From Trichostrongylus colubriformis (Eukaryota > Nematoda > Chromadorea > Rhabditida > Trichostrongylidae), in assembly GCA_963978905.1 (NCBI GenBank), contig OZ022260.1, forward strand, positions 36,349,326 to 36,413,325: a stretch of DNA of 64,000 nt, in the 5' to 3' direction. Shown here in pieces: positions 1 to 12,439 of the stretch (positions are counted from its first letter, which is position 1; the number at the start of each line of letters is the position of its first letter). The notes under the pieces were generated by a model. It was not told the origin of the DNA. It saw nothing but the letters and a program-made list of their open reading frames with translations, and did no database searches. The position numbers and the translations under genes are program-made.

Positions 1-115
1 GACCTAGTTGGAAAGTCTCGACGCACACTGTTAGTGTCGCACTGAGCTCCGTCGTACCATAAAGCCCACTACACACAACTGAACTCGCTTTACTTCATAA
101 AACACCGCAACTAAC

Positions 116-266
116 CTCTGTTGACTGTCTTGGCTGATAGTACTCTGACGTCCGCTGCCACTATCGCCTCTGTTCACTGGTATATGAGCTGCATAGCGTT
201 CATGTCGTGCATTATTCGCATTGGCCGCAATTGCAGCAGTGAATGATGTTGTCAATGCCGACATGC
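116..266 (-). CDS. Exon 30 (probable further 3' exon of the giant gene)
   Basis: Open frame containing SALTTSFTAAIAANANNARH and ending near SQDSQQR at an AG|GTTAGT donor. The preceding AAG could be an acceptor, with one base of a codon carried in; alternatively the ATG at 262-264 is an initiator. Its Ala/Asn/Ser/Arg composition matches the large gene. Exon 29 reads to a stop before reaching it, so this exon would be used only if exon 29 has an internal donor (A|GTATCA or C|GTCAGA, both leaving one base). It could instead belong to an alternative transcript. The donor implies that coding continues past the window edge. Confidence 0.55.
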
Positions 267-665
267 CTTAAGAACTATCAGTACAATGAATACTACAAAG
301 TATTCATATAACGAGAAATATCACAGCCTCTATAATTTAGGTATCAGCTAAGCCACATTTATAATCTACCTGACTTAGTATAGCCAAGGTGAAGCGCGTG
401 CGGACGCGAGACGGCACGGGCAGCTAATCGATACAGTTTCATCGTTTGTGGTGGATATAAATCCCAAATAAGGGAAACCTTTGGAGTAGATGAGGGAGGT
501 TCCCCGAATATTTATGATGCAGAAAATTGTGAGACAGGCCTTGAAGACCTACCCGTGATGCGCTCTTATAATTGTACGGTAACAGTTATGAGTGTTTGAA
601 TGTAATGACGATGTTTACTGCGAGCCAGTGAACAAAAGTCATTCTATTCACTGCAGGGACGCCCT
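267..665 (-). other. Intron or 3' untranslated stretch between exons 29 and 30
   Basis: No convincing coding frame is seen here. If exon 29 ends at its TAG this is 3' untranslated or downstream sequence; otherwise it is an intron. I saw no clear polyadenylation signal that decides between the two. Confidence 0.4.
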
Positions 666-826
666 CTACAATAGATTCGCCACATTAACTATTTGAGCAT
701 CAAAGAGATGAAGTCTTTGCCATTCTCTGCGTCTCTGACGGTCAATATCTGCAAGGTTGATACTAGTATTATTTGTGGTTTCCTTCGGCCCAGAGATGAT
801 ATCCCTGAGGATCGGCCATTCCTTGG
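666..826 (-). CDS. Exon 29, structured-looking C-terminal segment
   Basis: The acceptor is CTTCTCTTCTCTTCCGCTTAG, a strong pyrimidine tract. The first two bases (CC) complete a Gly/Ala-type codon with the G left by exon 28. The peptide includes AKEWPILRDIISGPKETTNN and then DRQRRREWQRLHLFDAQIVN, ending at a TAG stop at 666-668. The WQRLHLFDAQIVN part looks amphipathic and ordered, unlike most of the protein. The stop may be the true end, or an internal donor may lead to exon 30. Confidence 0.75.
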
Positions 827-1096
827 CTAAGCGGAAGAGAAGAGAAGGCTACTATCATCAAAAATACCGGATCTTATAAGCTGTTGAGTGTCTGATGGTA
901 CCGTTAAGCGCCGGGGTTACGGAGGTTAGGTCAACGATGTACAGAAGCTTTACGCCCTTACGTTTTCTGCATGAACCCCAACCAGTGAATTTACCAACCA
1001 CCCGACCTCATCAAAAAACCAATACTATTCGACATCTGTTTTATACGCATATGTTTAAAGAAAAAATGAACTAAAAATTCGAAACAGAAAACTCAC

Positions 1097-1139
1097 CATC
1101 AGAGGGATTGGAAAAGCGTCGCGGGGATGGACGATTCTC
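1097..1139 (-). CDS. Exon 28, short ENRPSPRRFSNPSD exon
   Basis: This 43-bp exon has near-consensus borders: AATGTTTTCAG before it and G|GTGAGTTTTC after it. It starts in phase 0, matching the end of exon 27, encodes ENRPSPRRFSNPSD, and leaves one G for exon 29. The SPRRFS sequence would suit a basophilic kinase or 14-3-3 site, which is inference only. Confidence 0.75.
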
Positions 1140-2072
1140 CTGAAAACATTAATTATAAGATGAAGGATGTGGAACAGAACTGTGGCTCAAATGTTGACGC
1201 AAACATATACACATTGTAATTTTAATATTATAAAAAGTTGTTTGAGTATCTTTCATACTTCAATGGCATCTACTCAGCCTCAGCCTGACAGCCAGGCACA
1301 TATGTATAAGTCGGTAAAGTGCGGCAGTTCCACACCGCAAAGCAGATCTAGGCGATGTACACGTAAGCACGGTTCTCTGGAGCCAGCTTCACGCAGCTTC
1401 ACATTAGGGATCCACATGACCACGGAACTGTGCTGCGCATGAATTGTGGAACACCAGGGAGGACCAAACGAGAAAGGATCCGCTATGGCAGAATTGCAAA
1501 CATGAAAACTAGCCGCGCCTTTGTGACTGATTGTGAGGCGCTCCGGTAGGTGTGTCATTATGCTAACAGTAGGCACTTAGAAACGAATTCGTAAATGTTC
1601 TCCGATCTTTTTTTATTTGAGATATGACTACCAAGCATCCGTATCGCCACTGTTTATAAGAGCAGTGAAAGTAGCGCAACGGCTAAAAAAACTCGACCAA
1701 GCCAATCGAACGTACTCCCTCCCTTCCTAAGCCAATCATCAGCCATTTATATGGAGAATTTAGAAGCTCTCATCTGGATAGTGTGACCACCAACTTTATA
1801 GACCGAATATTTGCTCAATAAGCCCAACAAGGGAATAGATGCTTGGTCGGACATCACCTGAGGTCATACTTGTGGCGAGTTCTAATAATGTGATTCACTG
1901 ATGTTCTGCCCATTAAAAGCTGTAGGTGTTAACCGTTGAAAACGAAATCAAAAACGCTGCTGAGTGTTGTAGAGAAAGGCCAAAATAAGACTGCCGGGAA
2001 GCTCGAGAGACGCATCCCCTATTCCACCCGTTGGCACTGACCGCTGGACGCGGTCAACAGCACGTCGCACCT

Positions 2073-2187
2073 GATGTATCGATTGTAGCCACGCAAATCT
2101 GCGATGTGTTGCACCTCGCATGACTGCAACACAAAGTCATCACATCGCATCTACATCACAAAGTCTAGTGGCTCCAATCGATACATT
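2073..2187. repeat. Short inverted-repeat element
   Basis: The left arm TGTATCGATTGTAGCCAC is mirrored by GTGGCTCCAATCGATACA about 75 bp further on. The centre repeats CGATGTG/CACATCG and TGCAACAC-like words in both orientations. The size and structure fit a small MITE remnant. Confidence 0.5.
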
Positions 2188-5100
2188 ATCCAAGCAGTAC
2201 GCATTTTTTGCCGCGGAGCCTCTTGAGCGCCTTACTATGCCGCTTCGCGAAGCCCCTTCACTGCGAAATTCGCTACCACTGTTGTCTTAGAATTACTGGT
2301 CAACAAACCTCTCATTTTATTGTACCTCTAATGAAAAGTTCCCCCATTGCGCATCAGATCTTTATTCCACCTACTCGGCTAATTTTGAAGACATCACGAT
2401 CAAGTCTATCCCTGGAGATCAGGTTCATTGTACACAAAGAACTGAACAAATAAACTGAACAAAGGAATCTTCAGGACTAGAGCAGCTCCATGCCAACTCA
2501 ATTAAATGTGGTTTGAGTAGTATAACAAGCTGAGCTCAAACAACACGCTGTGCTTTCTTTTAATCACATAGGTAGTAATGGCTAAAAATACCGGTGACCT
2601 CAAAACAGCCCTAAAATCGGATCCTTAGATGAATGAGACCTTTGAACTCTCCGGGTCTTTACCTAATCATGCATTCCTGGCACAGTAGGAAATGAAAAAT
2701 CTGGTTGAACATTACTCCTGGTATTAATGAGAGGCATTAGATACTTCTAATTATCTCAGAGGTAATAAAGCTTACTGTGCGGTGTACCCCGAATGGACCA
2801 CCTCGAATAACTTTTTTGAATCAAAAAAGAATGGCACGATAAAGAAGAGCTCATGCGCGGCGTACGCAACGTGAACCATCTTAAATAACTTTCTCAAATC
2901 AAAAAGAACCACACGTTAGACATATAGATAAACAATCAACGATGCGCAAGATAACGATCGATAAAATAATTATAAAAAGTCAAAAAAAAGTTGATAAACG
3001 TTGATAGTGACTGATACGTGGTGATAGTGATAGTTACGAGTCAGTCTCTTATTTAGCAACCTCTGGTTTTCCCAGTGAATTTGTGTTTGTTTCAGGATGC
3101 ACTACTATTGGTAGAATAAAGATATTGTTGACCGGTAAAGAGTGAACTCAAAGTGACCTGAAAGATAGGCATTGATAACAATCGGGTAGGCTCAGGCTAC
3201 TGATGGTATTTTACGACTGCCCACAGGGATTTAGTGTATACAACACTAATACCGGGTGACAGGTTATGTCAGCAGGTGACAGGGTGACAAGTGGTAATAC
3301 TATTGTTGTGCGACAACGACAGGTGAGATTATAAAAAATGACAAGGCAATCGGGTGAACTTCACTGGTACGTTGGTTTTAGTACTTCAGTTTAGTAACCA
3401 ACAGAAAGTACGTCGCACTTCATTACGGCTTATTCAATAGCTATACGACGAACCGGGCATTACCCATCACGTTGAGGACCGCTTGATGGTGAATTGGAGC
3501 CGGTTAGAAGAGCTTGCCAGGCATGATAGAAAAGAGCGACAAGTCACCCATGGTTTGACAAGTGGTACTGGAATTTCCTGAGGAGCACTAATAAACCCTT
3601 GCTATAAAAAAATCTGAAGCCGCAAGTCCTCTACCCGTTCAGTACCCATTAAGATCTCAAGCCATATGAAGCTCACAATTGTGCCGATTAATAATGGCTT
3701 TTATGAGGCAATTCCTAATATGATTTATGGTCTGGACTTATTCATCATCAGCATGAGGTCCATTTTCATGAAGCCAGTCCTTTTCCTATGCAAGAAGAAT
3801 GGCTCTGAATAAGTACAGAATTATCTTGAATAGGAAGTTGCAGTGAAAGAGTTACAGGACTAGGAGGATTTGAAAGTTTGAATTATCGCTATGACAGCAT
3901 TCATACTCTGCGATCACAGTGACCGCGATAGACGCAGCGTAGACCATGCGATCAATAAATAGTAGGCAGTCATTCTCATATGTTGGCTTTATGCGATGAT
4001 GGCCGGGCTAAATATAGTGCAGTACGTCAGCGGCGAGCGCTGACTCTGAATGCTGCGTAACGGAACCGAAAATATGTGATATCGATTAGGTAGAGTAGTG
4101 TATAGACGCGTAACTGTCACCATAGACGACCGTGGAACGAATCCTGTCCAGACAAACTGGTATAAATGTTACCTTCTCTATGGATTATGCCATACCAAAA
4201 TTTAAGGGTTAAACTCCATAGTTATTGCGCGGGCTGCCTGCATAGTATTCCCATAATGAACGAAGTCGTAAGGATGCCAAATGCGCATAGTCAATAAGGT
4301 GAAATGGTACCAAAATGCGTGTGTACAACGGCCAGAGAAGGGTTGCAGATCGCGCAGAAGCATCATAGTCATTCGCAGCTATTTAGATTTTAATCTGATA
4401 CTGTATGTACATCATTAGAACATCGAAAGAGCATTCACTATCATAGGAAAGAATGAAATAAAAGAAGGAAAAAAATAGAAAAATACTACTTTCGAAATCC
4501 CGCGAATGACTTTAGGAACAACAGTCGCATAGCTGAAGAGCGTCATTTCAATTAAACATGAAGATGTCTGCGACATGTATTAGCATGCTCGTTCACGTTA
4601 TTTGCAGGTTTTGTCACGTACCACACCCAATGAATTTCAGCCACGCTCTTCTCTCCCATTTCTTCAAGAAAATATAAAACTTCGAGAAATTTCTTCTAGA
4701 GAAACAAATACGTCCTCATTTCAGCACGTTCTACACTGCTACCTAATAATGGTCTTGCTGATCTGGCGATATCAGATCCATGCGTATGCGGCACCTTCAA
4801 TTTTCACCGCCTTCATATTGTGGAAATCCAGCAAGAATATCAAACAACAAATAAATAAATAATTATTGTAAATGAGGGTACTATCCTAATGAGGGGGGAG
4901 GGGGCTTAATTGAATCTTCAGTACCTATGCATCATTGACATGTTAAACTTGTAAAACGTTTAACATTGACATGTTTTTACACGGTTCATCGCGTTACATG
5001 TTCCCAGATTTATTATGTGAACAACCATTATCAGGACCAACGCATCCCATAAAATGCCCCCCCCCCCTATTAGGATAGCAGCTAAAGAAATATCAGCGAT

Positions 5101-6979
5101 ACATTTGAAGGTCTTTTGCTTAGAGGACCAAAATAAGGCGTTAACAAAGCAAAAATGAAAGATGTAACTGGATTTTTGAAAAAGAATCACAGCTATGAAT
5201 GAGGGATTGTAGAAGGGCCAGGAAGAATATCTTAAGTGTGTGTGTGCTAATCCCAAACCAGTTTTGTAAACAAAGCGATATTTCAACCAACACACAAAAG
5301 TACAGTTCAAAGCACAACCGACGCAAGAAACTCTATGAACGGCGATTTCAAGTGGTGACATGTCTGACTGCACAAGACACACCGCGTTTCGTCAAGTGCA
5401 CAAATGCAGCAGCCATGTTGACTCAACGCACGTTTCCACCCTCCCGCCTAAGGGGGTGGAGCTATCCGCGCGCGCGCGGGCACACACACACACACGGGAG
5501 TACATCCGAATAAATAAAACAAACAATACCAAGCTTCGTCAAAGAGTCAATAACACCACCACCAGCAGGCAGCACCATCAGGCAGAAACTATCCATAGCG
5601 ACGTAAGGCGATTATTGCGGCTTAAAATCGGCCTCCAACTAGTTCTTTTTCATTTTGAATTTCTTGAACGGGCAGGTGTAGTGGGCAGTCGATGGAGAGG
5701 TCCAGTGGGTGAATGAGTACCCCCATCAAGAAATCACGAATTTAAGGAATTCCACCGGCACTCGATTCTTTAAAAAAGAAACCTAAAAGCCAAGTGACCA
5801 TCCTCGGAAAGAAAGAGGTTTTGGAGAGCCTGTCAAGGATCTGGACTCAAGGACCAGTCAGTTCAAATTCAGCGCCTCTAGTCACTTTGACATGCCCATT
5901 CTTTGAAGTCTTAGGGGGCTCAAAATTTATACAATATCCACCCTACAGTAATCCTCTGTAAAAAATATTCAAAACCTTCGGACACCTCTTCGCCTCTTAT
6001 TGGACAGCCATAAATATTAGATTGCCACACCAAGGGTGGGATATTGTGCACTTATTAGATAAAAAAAAATTTGAAACTTTTTTTTGATATTTGGCTAATG
6101 TGCCTTGTTTTGAAGTGAACAGATAAACAAACAAACAGCAACAACGACGACAACAGGGATCCCTCCGTTTTGTTTACTACTGAAAATCAAAGCATTTATC
6201 CTAGAAAACCACATAGAATATAGAATATTAATAAATTTATTTAGAGTAGCGAATTCCCTAGAAATATTGATAGAACCAAGGGACAACACACATGAACCCA
6301 CAACTTTGTGGTGACTACGGTCCGCGAGATGCGCCATGCATAAGACTTTTTGGCATAATTTACAGAATAACTTCTATGAAAGCTCTCGCAAAGGGGGAAA
6401 ATTATTACACGAAAAAGTTCGCAAAAGCCATTTCTCGTTTTACCCGCTGTTTTTAGCATCAAAAACATTGCAGTAAATGACTCAAAACCGGAGTAGTTCA
6501 TTAAGCGCGGATCAAGAATAGATAATATCAAAGGAGAGAGTTTGAAAAATAAATAGAAATAGATTTTAGAAATGATAATAAGATGTACGTACAAGTAATA
6601 CTTTGTTTCTTTTAATGATACTCTTGATCGACGGTACCTGAACCCATACGCTCAGTAAGCCTAAAAAACCCGCCTATTTTGAACATGAAATTCCATGGAG
6701 AATCAGTTGAAGAGATTAGAACAATGCTAGCTGGAAGAGAGGTTTCCGAACGGTAATAGGTAAATTACATATGACCCCATCAAAGGACTGATCCGGAGAA
6801 GGGTCCCTATTAAGGTACAGCGCCACTTGGGGAAAGTGTGAAGAGGAAACCTAAAAAATCAATGAAATTTGCGCAGTGAGAAGCATGTGCGATGTGACCG
6901 GCTAGCCAGCTAGCAAAACGCAATAGCGCAACGAACTTTCAGTGCGATCGCGTTTGGGACGGATGGATGGACAGATGCC

Positions 6980-7141
6980 ATGGCGCGATTCTCTTATTTC
7001 TCAGGCGGGTTACGCGAAATGCAGCTGTCGCCGACGGATGCGGAGAAGAGTCTCAGCAGCAGGAGCCGGAACGCGGATCCGTTTCATGTAATTAAACACG
7101 ACCGCGACGACGTGACGAGGCCCAAGGCCCAGACGTCTGCC
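6980..7141 (+). CDS. Possible first exon of an opposite-strand gene
   Basis: An ATG opens a 54-codon frame that includes LREMQLSPTDAEKSLSSRSR and DPFHVIKHDRDDVTRPKAQT, ending at a GCC|GTAAAT donor in phase 0. The charged, non-repetitive composition looks like real coding sequence and differs from the surrounding AT-rich DNA. It lies inside the large intron, antisense to the giant gene. The 6.9-7.0 kb DNA upstream has CpG-containing words such as GCGATCGCG that could mark a promoter. The minus strand is also open over part of the stretch, so the call is tentative. No downstream exon was identified. Confidence 0.35.
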
Positions 7142-9193
7142 GTAAATCAAAGTCTAGCGTATACATATCAAATAAACCCTGGCCATAGTAAAAACAAAAG
7201 CATCGGTGATCGTATAAAACTCCTAACATCTTATTCCTGTCCAAAATACGACCCTTCTTGTGCGAAATCCTCAGCTTATGCTTGGCCCTGCCAGAGACTT
7301 CCATTTCTCCGAAAGTAAATGCGAGTATCCCAAGTGATAAGAAACAACTGGCTCACGCCTCCACAGTAACCCACCACATACAAGATTCTCTGGCGAATGT
7401 ATGAGTCATGCGAAGTCACATCGGACATTTAAAATTTCACAGAAATCTTGCAGAAGTACAAACTCCTAGAAGCATCAGCTGTTGCCCTCAGCTGATTATC
7501 AAGTGACGCGATCAGGCGCTCATAACCTGCCCATCTGCCTTGCCACGGGCTGAACTGGGTTTTGGCAAGTTTTCTCTCAGGGATTACAAAGCGTTTAATG
7601 TTTCTCATGTGGAGATGAAGGTGCGAAGATTAGTGACCGACCATTTTGGTTATTTACAAGGCGGTGATAAGGTCCCGGCTCACATCTGAGACCTTGACAG
7701 GTGGGACTGACAATGAGTGCATGATCAGTCACCGAAAATATTTGGAGCTCTGAGTCTTCACTTGACGATATTTTCGATTTCAACAGATTACAGCGCTGGG
7801 CTTGTCACAGCTCAGAGAACGGTCCTGACCGTACTTGACCCTAATGCGAGAACATCTACCAGGCGAGGGTAAGAAGATTTCCTATCGGGTAATCGTAGGT
7901 TTCGCCCCCTAGTACCGCCTTGGGATCTGAAAATGAAACCACAGCTCATCCTTGTCATTCTTGTACGCTCTCCATCAGGGCCAGACAAAGGTTGAGTTGA
8001 GGAATCTTCGACGGAGGTCGTATTTTGGATTGGAAAGAGGAGGGGGGCACCTTGGAAATTTCCGAGGAATTTTCACACCCACGCACTTTGAGGGCAATGT
8101 TGAACCGATGAGACGATCTGGTCGTCAGTCGATAATGACTCTTAGTGAGACGACCGGGGAAGGGGTTGTATTTCCCAGGAATTCATTTAAGCCAATTTAG
8201 GCCCTGCTCCCATTCCTGCTTTCCCAGCCTTCGAATTGAGCCGTTCCTATATTAATCTCCTGGCCTACATAAACCTTGTAGCTGCAGCACCCAGATTCAG
8301 GAGTGTATGTATCTTCCTTGAGCGTAAGTGGAACGCCAGGAACCGGGTCTTTTTAATGGACGCGTTTCATATGAGCGTTGTCTTAGTGGTTTTCAACCAG
8401 ATTCCAATTTCTTACAAGCGATTGCATCATCTGTTTCGTATTCCATCCTCACAGAAGTTCCACGGTTGAATCGCATCGATGAGTTTCAATGAGCCGTTAC
8501 ATAATTGCAGGATCCAGAAATTTGTACAGTATACGGAATACGTGCCCGATAAATCATATCGCATCACTGGACAGGTGTACCAAGCGCAGCGATAGTACAA
8601 AGCAGTCTTGTTCCCTTGTATGCGCCGTGCACTGGTCTTTTATCTGAAATCGTAGCAAGCTCTCAATGGGTACTTGGCCCAAAAATGGGAACCACTATAT
8701 CTAGGTATCTGCACTGTTTATATGATGATACATATAGATAACATCGACCTACTATGGTATGCACCTCTCAGAAATCCCAACCCCATGTTTTTATGGAAGT
8801 CTGGCGCGGCGTCGTATTCGCGGCGTCATTAACACGGCTTGCCGCGGTTTGTAGGAATCCCACTCAGGACGCGAGGGACTGCTACCATGGAGATCCTTTA
8901 ATAAATAGTTGACCGCAGTGCGAGATTAAAGACAGTGGTAGGGGTAGTTAGGGCGAAGTAACAAAGGATTAATAAGTGAAAACGTTCAGGTCCTTACTTA
9001 TACGAAAACGAAGAAAAATGGAAAAGAAGAGACAAAAACCCGAAAAATAAGACACTCTTCCCATCGCTAACACCAAAAGGAGGCGGGCTCTGTCAGCGAA
9101 AGGGGCGGAATCTGTCAGAACAAGCGACAGCTATTAAAGAAACGGCTCCTATAAAGTAAGGGGGCACCTTTCCAGTAGAAATTTCGCAACATA

Positions 9194-10765
9194 CAGTGCT
9201 CTGCATAATTATACAGCCACCTATAAGTTGTCTAAAAACTCTGTTCGCAGAGTAATTCAAAAAAGTCTCCAAGTGAAAGATGTAGCCAGTGCGGACGCGC
9301 ATTCGCGCATCCATACCAAATTTTAGCCAAGAAACATAGAAGATTCTTTTCTTAATTTGTTTCGAAAATGCCGCTTATACCATTCTGCAAAATTATACAG
9401 CCACTGAACAGACTGACGCACTCGTCAACCGAGAAACAACGAAAAAGGGAAAAATGCTGATTTTGTGATCATTTAGTCTTCCATTGCTTCGAATAGCCAC
9501 AAATTTAGGTGATATGGGTCAATATTAAGATTTTCAGAATGTTTTTAGACCACATGCTGCCACGCTTCGATGACAACGTCTTTAAACTCCCTGACATCAT
9601 CTTCCAATCGGTCCGAATCCTTTCCTTCATGAAACCCCAGATAATGTTTCATCATGTAAAGATCGGAGCCGTTCGTTATCCGGGTCAGAAGGTCCAATCG
9701 GTGTCGGCTTCACCAGATCGAGTGTTCCAGCTGACACGGGATGGTCCATTAACTTACATGGAAACAAGATTTTGGTGAAGATTTCTAGACGTATGACAGG
9801 AGAAGAGTACGGCGCACAAAGGCTCGGTAATCGGATGGTTCATCCTTTCGAGAACGAAACAAAAATTCGAATGATTATTTGATCCCACACCATGACAAAT
9901 TGTCCGAAAATTCCCTCAAGTTTGTACACCTTTCCCCTTTGGTTTTTTTCTCCAGATTGTTCTGTCTGATGAAAAAAGGTTTCGGCTATGACGTCCCCGA
10001 CGGCTACCGGCGCTATCGCACAAGCAAACTCAAGTTTTCAAGAAGAACTTCAAAGAAGGAGGTGTCAGGGTGTGGGATCAAATAATCATTCGAATTTTTG
10101 TTTCCTTCTCGAAAGGACGAACCATCCGATTACCGAGCCTTTGTGCGCCGTACCCTTCTACTGTCATGCGTCTCGAAATCTTCACCAAAATCTTGTTTTT
10201 TGTAAGTTAGTGGACCATCCCATGTCAACTGGAACACTCGATCATGGTGAAGCCGTCACCGGATGGACCTTCTGACCCGGATAACGAACGGCTCCGATCT
10301 TTACATGATGAAACATTATCTGGGGTTTCATGGAGAAAAGGATTCAAACCGATTGGAAGGTGTCCGGGAGTTTAGAGACGTTGTCATCGAAGGTTGGCAG
10401 CATGTGGTCTAAAAACATTTTGAAAATCTTAAAATTGACATATATCACCAAAATTTGTGGCTATTCGAAGTAATGGAAGACTAAATGATCGCAAAATCAG
10501 CATTTTTCCCTTTTTCGTTGTTTCTCGGTTGACGAGTGCGTCAACCTGTTCAGTGGCTGTATAATTTTGCAGAATGGTATAAGCGCCATTTTCGAAACAA
10601 ATTAAGAAAAGAATCTTCCATGTTTCTTAGCTAAAATTTGGTATGGATGCGCAAATGCGTCCACACTGGCTACATCTTTCACTTAGGACTTTTTTTGAAT
10701 CACTCTGCGAACAGAGTTTTTGGACAATTTATAGGTGGCTGTATACATAATTATGCAGAGCACTG
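9194..10765. mobile_element. Tc3/Tc1-type fold-back element, 1.57 kb
   Basis: Flanked by TA on both sides, with ends CAGTGCTCTGCATAATTATA and its mirror ending AGAGCACTG, the canonical CAGTG...CACTG ends of the Tc1 family. Each arm is about 690 bp and the two are near-identical inverted copies (roughly 9194-9893 and 10068-10765) around a loop of about 170 bp. The terminal motif TAATTATACAGCCAC recurs inside each arm (near 9390 and 10560), so each arm itself carries an older internal end. Transposase-derived sequence spans the loop and right arm. The element appears to be an inverted duplication of a 3' transposase fragment. Confidence 0.85.
9953..10420 (+). pseudogene. Tc3-like transposase remnant
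   Basis: The frame begins QIVLSDEKRFRL, matching the SDEK-F-L signature of Tc1/Tc3 DDE transposases around the second catalytic Asp. Next, in a shifted frame, comes a YRRYRTSKLKFSRR-like segment, and further on GGVRVWDQ, corresponding to the family's FGGGxVMVWG. Near 10,350 the right arm reads VREFRDVVIEGWQHV, like the family C-terminal region. There are several stops and frame changes and the N-terminal DNA-binding part is missing, so it is not functional. Confidence 0.7.
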
Positions 10766-11429
10766 TATAATGTTCATTCCAGATCCGCAGCTTTCATTTT
10801 GATGGCAAACTTTAGTAGTTCGCATCACTCATACCCCTACCACCTTCTTTATAATAAGTTTAAAAAATGAAAACAAAAAAATGGCAATGGTCGTTAAGGC
10901 TACGGTCTGAGGCCCCACGTGGAGGGATCTTCACCGATCAACGCTCGATCGCCTACTCGGCTCAAATGCACGCTATGTGTGACATGACATCCGAGTAAAG
11001 ACTTTGCCAAATTTCCTTTTGATTTTAAGTGAGAACATAACCAAGAAAACGATCCAGAGTAGGATGGTCAGATAGCATCAGAAGCTAGCAAAAAACACCA
11101 GCGGGGTGTCCGCAGCCCGACATGAAACATGATTGTAGCGGTAACGGCACTACTTCTTAGTGAACTACCTCCGTCCCGTGCTCAGGAATCCAGTGGCTTT
11201 CTGGATTGAATAATTAATCAACCATTACAAGTAAAAAAAATATCCAAAAAATCTAATTGCCATGATCAATCAAACTACTACAACGCAATCAATAGACGCT
11301 AATAATGATACGTCTAGGCTTCCAAAGCTTCACGAAGAAAAAATAAGCCCACTATTATGCAACGTTCCGTGATGCATGCACGATTTTGATAAGAATAAGA
11401 ATCAAGATAGATGTACGTCACGTGCCTGT

Positions 11430-12183
11430 TACATAACCCATAACCCACAAAATGTGAAATGATGAAAGGGTATAATTGACAAGGACAGATTATCTTACAC
11501 AGTGAAACACTGGGTACGGATCACTCGTGACTGTTTCGGCAAAAGCAAGATCGCGATCCCTGAGCAGATGGCTTTCTCATCAACAACAACAACAAAGAGA
11601 CACTTGAAATCTCCCGTGAATCAGCACGGCAACAAGCAATTTAAGAAAAAAACCTGTTTCTTCCCTCCAAAGTAATTGTCCGTATTGTACAGTATTTAGC
11701 AAGCCGTAGAAGCGCAGTGAATACTACGAGTAAGTTATCGAAATTGCAGAATTTTCGCTGCAGGACCTCGGAAAAAATGGGTACGGCATGCATGGAGTCC
11801 AATACCATCTATGTATACTCCATTTCGGAGCGCCTGATAGGGCGTGGCCTACGGACATGGGTGAGTGGCGAGAGTGAGAGTGCGTGGCAAGAGTGAGAGT
11901 GTGCAGCGGAGTGAGAAAGTTTGATACACCCTCACCCAAGTTCGTAGGCCATGCCCTATCAGGCGCTCCGAAACGGGGTGTAAATACAACGAAGCTAGTA
12001 TGAGACTATTGATACTGCATATTTATTAAGTGCACTCAGGAGTGTCACGTGGATCATGGGTTACATCATTCGAAAATGAAGCACTGCACGCAGACCATTA
12101 TGTTTAATCCAATAAATTGAGCCAATGCCATTGCGCATTTACTGCTTCCACCCGATGGTATATTCTGGGTTATGGGTTACATC
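11430..12183. mobile_element. Element with ATAACCCATAACCCA inverted ends
   Basis: The left end ACATAACCCATAACCCACA and the right end TGGGTTATGGGTTACATCA are inverted copies about 750 bp apart. The same terminal word occurs at 29.85, 39.45, 45.37, 45.84 and 45.97 kb, so it defines a family in this genome. A different MITE is nested inside at 11,815-11,982. No transposase is visible; probably a non-autonomous DNA element. Confidence 0.55.
11815..11982. repeat. TCGGAGCG MITE, copy 1
   Basis: The ends TACTCCATTTCGGAGCGCC and GGCGCTCCGAAACGGGGTGTA are inverted repeats. The arms continue as CTGATAGGGCGTGGCC and its mirror. The centre has repeated GAGAGTGAGAGTG units. A second copy with the same structure lies at 43.7 kb. 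TA at both ends suggests mobilisation by a Tc1/mariner-type transposase, which is inference. Confidence 0.75.
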
Positions 12184-12439
12184 ATAGAAAGATAGAGAAC
12201 GCACATGAACCGTGATCCCAAGTCTTCTCACTGGACCATGCAAATATTGAGTCTACTGTAAACTGCATGTTATCTAGGTTCTGGCAATCCTCAACGGTTT
12301 TTGTAATGTGAAGAGTCCTTTTGTTCAAATCAAAAATATCATTTTTACCCTCCAAAATCGCAAACCAGTTACACTTATTATAGCAAAGAGAGCACCCTCC
12401 CAAAGCAAAACCAGAAACCACAAGTCTTTGAGAATTCAT
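12182..12439 (-). pseudogene. Coding-like ORF fragment of unknown origin
   Basis: An 85-codon uninterrupted frame contains LCYNKCNWFAILEGKNDIFD and DCQNLDNMQFTVDSIFAWSS, with ordinary nematode codon use. It abuts the end of the ATAACCC-ended element. The composition differs from the giant gene (Cys, Phe and Trp present), so it is unlikely to be one of its exons. It is most likely a relic of a transposon-borne or retroposed gene; the family is not recognised. Confidence 0.3.

Noticed and set aside
4960..5382. 140-codon minus-strand ORF
   Set aside because: Cys/Phe/Val-rich with runs caused by CCCCCCC and CACACA tracts, no splice support and no recognisable domain.
9509..10275. Plus-strand ORFs of 68-95 codons
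   Set aside because: They lie inside the Tc3-like fold-back; arm ORFs are mirrored transposase debris.
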